Shown here in pieces: positions 13,639 through 14,835 of a stretch of 14,835 bases of DNA (the first letter of the stretch is position 1; each line of letters starts with the position of its first letter). Source of the DNA: an uncultured Actinomycetes bacterium (GTDB lineage Bacteria > Actinomycetota > Actinomycetes > S36-B12); assembly GCA_937876275.1 (NCBI GenBank), contig CALFIA010000345.1:1-14835 (forward strand), given 5' to 3'. The position numbers and the translations under genes were made by a program. Under the pieces are notes generated by a model. That model saw nothing but the letters and a program-made list of their open reading frames with translations, was not told the origin of the DNA and searched no databases.

Positions 13639-14661
13639 ATGTCTCGTGTTAAGAAGCTGGCTGCCGCAGGTGCGGGTGTGGCCGTTGCCGCAACCGCCCT
13701 TATCGGCGCCAATGCAAGCCCCGCGTTCGCGGCTTACGACATCAAGGTCGGTCTCGTGCCGATCAACGCTGCCGGCGCCCTGCAGTACGGAATCGACTCA
13801 GGCATGTTCGCCAAGAACGGTATCAACGTCACCCAGGTGATCACCTTCCCGGCACCGCCGCCGTCACTTGCTGCGCTTGCTGCAGGCGCCGTGAACTTCA
13901 CCTACGCACCCAGCATCCCAATCATCAATGCCTACGCCAACGGTGGCATGGCACTGAAGATCATCGCCCCCGCTGACGGCTACGACGCTGCCGATCTGGT
14001 TCTTGCCAAGGCAAGCCCGGCAGCTGCGGCCAAGCTCGATGACACCGGCGTCTGTGTCAGCCCGACCAGCGGCATCAACAGCTGGAAGGATCTCCAGGGC
14101 AAGACGGTCTCCGTTCCCGCGCGCAAGGCGCAGGGCGAGGTCACCATTGCCAACGCCGTGAAGAAGGCCGGTGGCAATCCCGCCACGATCAACTGGGTCA
14201 CCCTCGGCTTCCCGCAGGTCGTCGACTCAGTCAAGAGCGGCAAGATCGACGCCGGCTTCACCGTTGAGCCCTTCACCACAGCATGCACCACCGCCGGGCT
14301 GAAGAACCTCGGCGCACCCGGCGTGCAGTTCTTCACCAATGAGAACGCCATCGGTATGTGGGTCACCACTGCTGATTACGCCGCGAAGAACCCAGGTGCA
14401 GTGCTCGCCTTCCAGAAGTCGATCTCGCAGGCCAATGCCTTCGCGATGGCCTCCAAGGCGAACATGATCAAGGTCCTCACCGCCAGCACCAAGCTGACCG
14501 GTGCAACCCTCGCTCAGGCTCTCGCCGCTAACCCGCCGTACTACCCCAAGACGGTGACCAAGATCGACGTGCAGAACCCGGCCAGCAAGATGCTCGCACT
14601 CGGGTTCCTCACAAAGCCGCTCGACACTGCAGGCCTGCTGGCCACGCAGTACCGCGGCTAA
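13639..14661 (+). CDS. SsuA/TauA/NMT1-type ABC transporter substrate-binding protein
   Basis: This is an exported binding protein of the family that takes up nitrate, sulfonates, taurine or thiamine precursors. The 340-residue product has a Sec signal peptide (MSRVKK, then an Ala/Gly-rich core) with an AFA cleavage site after residue 31. The mature part starts DIKVGLVPINAAG. Family features are the repeated small-residue ligand segments at AGAVNFTYAPSIP (82-94), the GKTVSVPARKAQGE stretch (154-167) and KIDAGFTVEPF (202-212). There is no lipobox cysteine, although other actinobacterial receptors usually carry one. I start it at ATG 13639 (GGAGG 10 nt upstream); an in-frame GTG at 13633 is 4 nt from GGAGG. 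The permease gene follows after 44 bp. The ligand is not readable. Confidence 0.88.
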   Translation: MSRVKKLAAAGAGVAVAATALIGANASPAFAAYDIKVGLVPINAAGALQYGIDSGMFAKNGINVTQVITFPAPPPSLAALAAGAVNFTYAPSIPIINAYANGGMALKIIAPADGYDAADLVLAKASPAAAAKLDDTGVCVSPTSGINSWKDLQGKTVSVPARKAQGEVTIANAVKKAGGNPATINWVTLGFPQVVDSVKSGKIDAGFTVEPFTTACTTAGLKNLGAPGVQFFTNENAIGMWVTTADYAAKNPGAVLAFQKSISQANAFAMASKANMIKVLTASTKLTGATLAQALAANPPYYPKTVTKIDVQNPASKMLALGFLTKPLDTAGLLATQYRG

Positions 14662-14705
14662 GCACCACAAGAACACGCAAGTCTGACGAGTAGGAACGGA
14701 GCACC

Positions 14706-14835
14706 GTGCGAGGAACTCCCCTTCGGGTACCGGCTGGACTGGTATCCGCGGTGGTGGCACTGCTGATCTGGCAGATCGCCACCACCTGGGGCCCTCTCGC
14801 CGGTAGCTCCGTTCCTACCGCCACAGCCACTCTCG
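14706..14835 (+). CDS. ABC transporter permease, SsuC/TauC type (start only, cut by window edge)
   Basis: The first 43 codons from a GTG start are visible. They encode MRGTPLRVPAGL, a hydrophobic first membrane segment (about residues 10-30, with the LLIWQIA pattern) and then SSVPTATATL, which matches the start of SsuC/TauC-like permeases where W...P.P...L is conserved. GGAG is 4 nt and AGGA 10 nt before the GTG. The gene follows the binding protein on the same strand and would be the channel of the same importer. Everything else lies outside the window. Confidence 0.75.
   Translation, partial: MRGTPLRVPAGLVSAVVALLIWQIATTWGPLAGSSVPTATATL

Noticed and set aside
1..14835. Mobile elements, CRISPR, tRNA or phage genes
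   Set aside because: No transposase, integrase, repeat-spacer pattern or tRNA-like cloverleaf was recognised, and every large open stretch is explained by a metabolic or transport gene.

Overview
The window reads as high-GC, densely packed DNA from an actinobacterium. Support for this: the LysA-like protein resembles actinobacterial LysA, the ferredoxin has the small CxxHxxC...CP form common in that phylum, start codons are a mix of ATG, GTG and TTG, and several genes have a TAnnnT-type -10 box placed so that transcription would begin at the start codon (leaderless mRNA). I cannot name a genus. There are 15 protein genes, the last cut by the right edge. I see no tRNA, rRNA, insertion sequence, CRISPR array or phage gene.

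Left block (78-5544, all minus strand). A complete polar amino-acid ABC importer reads right to left as lipoprotein binding protein, permease and ATPase. A xylulokinase follows 10 bp after the ATPase. Upstream of the importer, a diaminopimelate decarboxylase (lysA) sits on the same strand, separated by a 97-bp gap that holds a candidate promoter between two AGGCCT palindromes.

Central block (5545-11091). A 112-bp divergent region with two nested inverted repeats separates lysA from a NuoF-like flavoprotein and its partner ferredoxin (plus strand). A convergent RbsD/FucU-type mutarotase ends 6 bp from the ferredoxin. The mutarotase and a split transketolase (N and C subunits) diverge from an intergenic region of only 22 bp, which can be fully accounted for by two overlapping leaderless promoters. 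A YtcJ-type amidohydrolase follows the transketolase.

Right block (11092-14835). A cytoplasmic-type sulfatase with a Cys-type active site starts with TTG and overlaps the first of two tandem DUF202 (YidH-like) membrane proteins. A strong RNA-type hairpin follows. After it comes a new transport operon: a SsuA/NMT1-type binding protein that is secreted but lacks a lipobox, then the start of its permease.

Taken together, the window combines amino-acid uptake, pentose-phosphate entry (xylulokinase, split transketolase, sugar mutarotase), sulfate-ester hydrolysis, and uptake of a sulfonate-, nitrate- or pyrimidine-like compound. A joint sulfated-sugar or organosulfur pathway is possible but is inference. 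No single undescribed system stands out. The most interesting signals are the overlapping leaderless promoters at 7657-7678, the nested dyads at 5570-5639, the sulfatase-DUF202 pairing, and the unusual cluster-binding site of the NuoF-like protein.
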